Source: Pseudoramibacter fermentans
Lineage (GTDB): Bacteria; Bacillota; Clostridia; Eubacteriales; Eubacteriaceae
DNA length: 64,000 bases
Assembly (NCBI GenBank): GCA_009493725.1
Contig: VOGB01000004.1
Coordinates: 186,001-250,000 of the forward strand
Direction: 5' to 3'
Under the pieces are notes generated by a model. The model did no database searches, was not told the DNA's origin, and was given only the letters and a program-made list of their open reading frames with translations. Shown here piece by piece: positions 61,966 through 64,000 of the stretch (the stretch's first letter is position 1; every line of letters starts with the position of its first letter). Both the position numbers and the translations under genes were made by a program.

Positions 61966-62655
61966 ATGAAAAAAGGTAAGAATTACCAGGATAAAGTGAA
62001 GACTTACGATAAGTCTGAACTCTTTGATCTGGATGCCGCTGTGGCTCAGGTCAAAAAAATGGCAACTGCCAAATTCGATGAAACCATCGAACTGCACGCA
62101 CGCTTAGGCGTCGACTCCCGCCACGCCGACCAGCAGGTCCGCGGCTCTGTCGTGCTTCCGAACGGCACCGGGAACACTGTCCGCGTTCTGGTTGTCGCAA
62201 AGGGCGACAAGCTGAAGGAAGCGGAAGAAGCCGGCGCAGATTACTTCGGCGAAGACGAAATCATCGAAAAGATTCAGAAAGAAAACTGGTTCGATTTCGA
62301 CGTCCTGATCGCCACCCCGGATATGATGGGCAAGGTCGGCCGCTTGGGCCGTATCCTCGGGCCGAAGGGCTTGATGCCAAACCCGAAATCCGGCACGGTT
62401 ACGATGGACATCGCGAAGGCCGTCAAGGACACCAAGGCTGGGAAAGTGGAATACCGTCTGGACAAGGCGAACATCATCCACGTCATCATCGGCAAGGCTT
62501 CCTTCACCGAAGAACAACTGACCCAGAACTTGACTGTGCTGCTCGACGCGCTGAAAAAGGCGAAACCGGCTGCAGCCAAAGGTCAGTACTTCAGAAGCGT
62601 CACCCTCGCTTCGACCATGGGCCCTGGCGTCAGAATCAACCCGGCAAGAATTTAA
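61966..62655 (+). CDS. rplA: 50S ribosomal protein L1
   Basis: The 229-residue L1 stalk protein starts at ATG 61966 (MKKGKNYQDK), with AGGAGG at 61956-61961; an in-frame ATG at 61948 would add six residues not typical of the family. The signature GKVGRLGRILGPKGLMPNPK is intact. In many bacteria L1 represses its own operon, but no mimic of its rRNA site is evident in the leader. A new promoter follows directly. Confidence 0.97.
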   Translation: MKKGKNYQDKVKTYDKSELFDLDAAVAQVKKMATAKFDETIELHARLGVDSRHADQQVRGSVVLPNGTGNTVRVLVVAKGDKLKEAEEAGADYFGEDEIIEKIQKENWFDFDVLIATPDMMGKVGRLGRILGPKGLMPNPKSGTVTMDIAKAVKDTKAGKVEYRLDKANIIHVIIGKASFTEEQLTQNLTVLLDALKKAKPAAAKGQYFRSVTLASTMGPGVRINPARI

Positions 62656-62665
62656 CAAAAAGGGC

Positions 62666-62694
62666 TTGACACCCTAAAGGGTTTTTGATAATAT
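62666..62694 (+). promoter_or_regulatory. Promoter for rplJ-rplL
   Basis: Perfect TTGACA (62666-62671), 17-base spacer, TAATAT (62689-62694), starting 10 bases after rplA. Confidence 0.75.
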
Positions 62695-62734
62695 ACTCTA
62701 GTCTGAAATAGGCACAACAGAATATCATTCATCC

Positions 62735-62835
62735 ATAGACAGCAGGGACTGTTCGTTTAAAAAGCCTGCCGAGGGTGTCGCAAGCACGAATACATGGGCT
62801 TTCTTCACCTGGGTGAAGGAAGCCTTTATTTTTGA
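62735..62835 (+). promoter_or_regulatory. Ribosomal protein L10 leader with attenuator hairpin
   Basis: The leader has the conserved blocks AGCAGGGACTG and GCCTGCCGAGGGTG, which fold into the kink-turn-like site bound by the L10-L12 complex. It ends in GGCTTTCTTCACC (62797-62809) paired to GGTGAAGGAAGCC (62812-62824), followed by TTTATTTTT, a terminator. Excess L10(L12)4 should stop transcription before rplJ. Confidence 0.88.
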
Positions 62836-62897
62836 CAGCAAATGTCAGAAAGCCTTCTGCATCTGATTTTTGTAAAAATCTAAAAAAGGAGGAAAAT

Positions 62898-63431
62898 ATG
62901 CCCAATCTGGAAGCAAAAAAAGCGCTGGTCGCTGAAATTGCGGAAAAATTAAAAGCATCACAGGGTACGATCGTCGTCGACTACCGCGGCCTCAACGTCG
63001 AAGAAGTCACCGAACTGAGAGATAAAGCCCGTGAACAGGGAATCGAATACAAGGTTTACAAGAATTCGAGCCTGCGCTTTGCCGCAAAGGAAGCGGGACA
63101 GGAAGGCCTTTTGGAATCTCTGAAGGGACCGTCCGCTATCGCGTTTTGTGAATCGGATCCAATCGCACCAGCCAAATTAATGGCGGATTTCGCGAAGGAT
63201 CACGAAAACCTTGAAATCAAATCCGGCGTCGTCGACGGCAAAGTCGTCAGCGTCGATGAAATCCAGGCACTCGCAAAACTCCCGAGCCGCGAAGAACTCG
63301 TCGCGATGACATTGAGAGGTCTCAACGCACCGATCACTGGCTTCGTCAACGTCCTCAACGGCACCATCAAGGGATTGGTCGTCGCACTGTCTGCGATTGC
63401 CGACAAGAAAAAAGAAGAAGAAGCTGCCTAA
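62898..63431 (+). CDS. rplJ: 50S ribosomal protein L10
   Basis: The 177-residue protein anchors L7/L12 dimers to the ribosome. The start ATG 62898 has AAAGGAGG upstream and yields the standard N-terminus (MPNLEAKKALVAEIAEKL); the open frame upstream runs through the leader and is not translated. The motif VVDYRGLNVEEVTELR is typical. The C-terminal helix ending in KKEEEAA binds L7/L12. Confidence 0.97.
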   Translation: MPNLEAKKALVAEIAEKLKASQGTIVVDYRGLNVEEVTELRDKAREQGIEYKVYKNSSLRFAAKEAGQEGLLESLKGPSAIAFCESDPIAPAKLMADFAKDHENLEIKSGVVDGKVVSVDEIQALAKLPSREELVAMTLRGLNAPITGFVNVLNGTIKGLVVALSAIADKKKEEEAA

Positions 63432-63485
63432 GCGGTTTCTGCGGAACACAAAGAATTTTAATTTTAACAAATTAGGAGAAATAAA

Positions 63486-63863
63486 ATGAGCGAAAAAGTA
63501 GAAAAGTTAATTGAAGACGTAAAAGGCTTAACTGTTCTCGAATTATCAGAATTAGTATCTGCACTGGAAGACGAATTCGGCGTAAGCGCTGCTGCACCTG
63601 TCGCTGTTGCTGCTGCACCTGGTGCTGCTGGTGGCGATGCTGCTGCTGAAAAGACTGAATTCGACGTCGTCCTGAAGGAAGTCGGCGATCAGAAGATCAA
63701 AGTCATCAAAGTTGTCCGCGAACTCACAGGCCTGGGCCTGAAGGACGCAAAGGCTCTCGTCGACGGCGCACCGAAGACTGTCAAGGAAGCGGTCGCAAAG
63801 GACGAAGCAGAAGAAATGAAAGCCAAGATCGAAGAAGTCGGCGCTACTGTCGAACTCAAATAA
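63486..63863 (+). CDS. rplL: 50S ribosomal protein L7/L12
   Basis: The 125-residue stalk protein has the N-terminal dimerisation helices, an Ala/Gly-rich hinge (about residues 36-55) and the C-terminal domain with LKEVGDQKIKVIKVVREL and GLGLKDAKALVDGAP, which contacts translation factors. TTAGGAG precedes the ATG. The gene ends the unit at a strong terminator. Confidence 0.98.
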   Translation: MSEKVEKLIEDVKGLTVLELSELVSALEDEFGVSAAAPVAVAAAPGAAGGDAAAEKTEFDVVLKEVGDQKIKVIKVVRELTGLGLKDAKALVDGAPKTVKEAVAKDEAEEMKAKIEEVGATVELK

Positions 63864-63892
63864 TTCGGTCTCGAATTTATTTTTCAAACACG

Positions 63893-63921
63893 GACCTGCC
63901 CATTTGGGCGGGTCTTTTTTT
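63893..63921 (+). terminator. Terminator after rplL
   Basis: GACCTGCCCA (63893-63902) pairs with TGGGCGGGTC (63905-63914) with one wobble pair, followed by T-run. Confidence 0.88.
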
Positions 63922-63973
63922 GTTTTTACGCCGCCTCGCCGTAAAATTACAGGCATTTTCTCTAAAAATGCTT

Positions 63974-63979
63974 TATAAT
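63974..63979 (+). promoter_or_regulatory. Possible -10 box of the next gene (rpoB expected beyond the window)
   Basis: TATAAT at 63974-63979 in an AT-rich stretch after the rplL terminator. No convincing -35 box at the right distance, and the downstream gene is outside the window. Confidence 0.3.
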
Positions 63980-64000
63980 ATAATCAATTACGTAAAATTA

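Overview
The window looks like the chromosome of a Gram-positive anaerobe of the Clostridia, most likely an acetogen-type relative of Eubacteriaceae. The signs are the order rpmG-secE-nusG-rplK-rplA-rplJ-rplL, Mini-ribonuclease III, a YerC-type TrpR relative, an FMN riboswitch in front of ribU, a CooS-type carbon monoxide dehydrogenase, strong GGAGG ribosome sites with frequent TTG/GTG starts, and consensus sigma-A promoters. Base composition is GC-rich, with sharply AT-rich islands in the hsdS recognition genes and the insertion sequences. The genus is inference.

Layout. 1-5.6 kb: end of a fructose PTS permease, HPr, a 1410-residue McrB-like AAA protein with a three-copy N-terminal motif, and a small acidic membrane protein. 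5.6-7.4 kb (minus): mrnC-cysS. 7.6-17.1 kb: one long plus-strand run, yerC-like, aminotransferase, tsaE, ispD, four genes resembling a 2-oxoacid dehydrogenase complex (E1alpha, E1beta, E2, E3), then guaA and a terminator. 17.2-17.85 kb: decayed IS200-type element. 17.9-24.3 kb: serine acetyltransferase, aroE, phenylacetate-CoA ligase with its ACT-domain partner, FMN riboswitch-ribU, a CpXC protein and a CPBP protease. 24.4-25.5 kb (minus): frameshifted lipoprotein. 25.8-34.7 kb: type I restriction-modification locus hsdM-hsdS-hsdS'-ASCH-AlbA_2 regulator-hsdR, with a 14-copy ACAG tract at the hsdS/hsdS' junction. 35.0-42.3 kb: c-di-GMP phosphodiesterase and diguanylate cyclase, an ArsB/NhaD-like permease, a cytidylate-kinase-like protein and a PfpI protein. 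42.3 kb: tRNA-Arg(CCU). 42.6-53.6 kb: exopolysaccharide cluster (four-domain deacetylase split by an IS3-type element, PilZ-GT2 synthase, deacetylase-like membrane protein, GH18-like lipoprotein, nucleotide-sugar dehydrogenase). 53.8-59.2 kb: DUF134-NifX fusion, hydroxyacid dehydrogenase, small membrane protein, unusual CooS, and a TehA/SLAC1-type transporter. 59.4-64 kb: GNAT enzyme, then the secE-nusG-ribosomal protein region.

The strongest candidate for something undescribed is the 10.36-15.45 kb operon. It has the gene order of a pyruvate/acetoin dehydrogenase complex, and the thiamine diphosphate motif and two E2 subunit-binding domains are kept. Residues needed for lipoate chemistry appear lost in all four proteins: the E1alpha and E1beta active-site histidines, the E2 lipoyl domain and HxxxDG, and the E3 cysteine pair, His-Glu dyad and FAD-binding Asp. 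It is translationally coupled to ispD, so a lipoate-free carboligase, possibly a DXP-synthase-like activity, is a testable idea.

Other notable points are the phase-variable three-TRD hsdS arrangement, an IS insertion whose precise excision restores a 1048-residue protein with four tandem NodB domains, a c-di-GMP-linked polysaccharide cluster likely using a uronic-acid sugar, and a His-rich CooS lacking one C-cluster cysteine.
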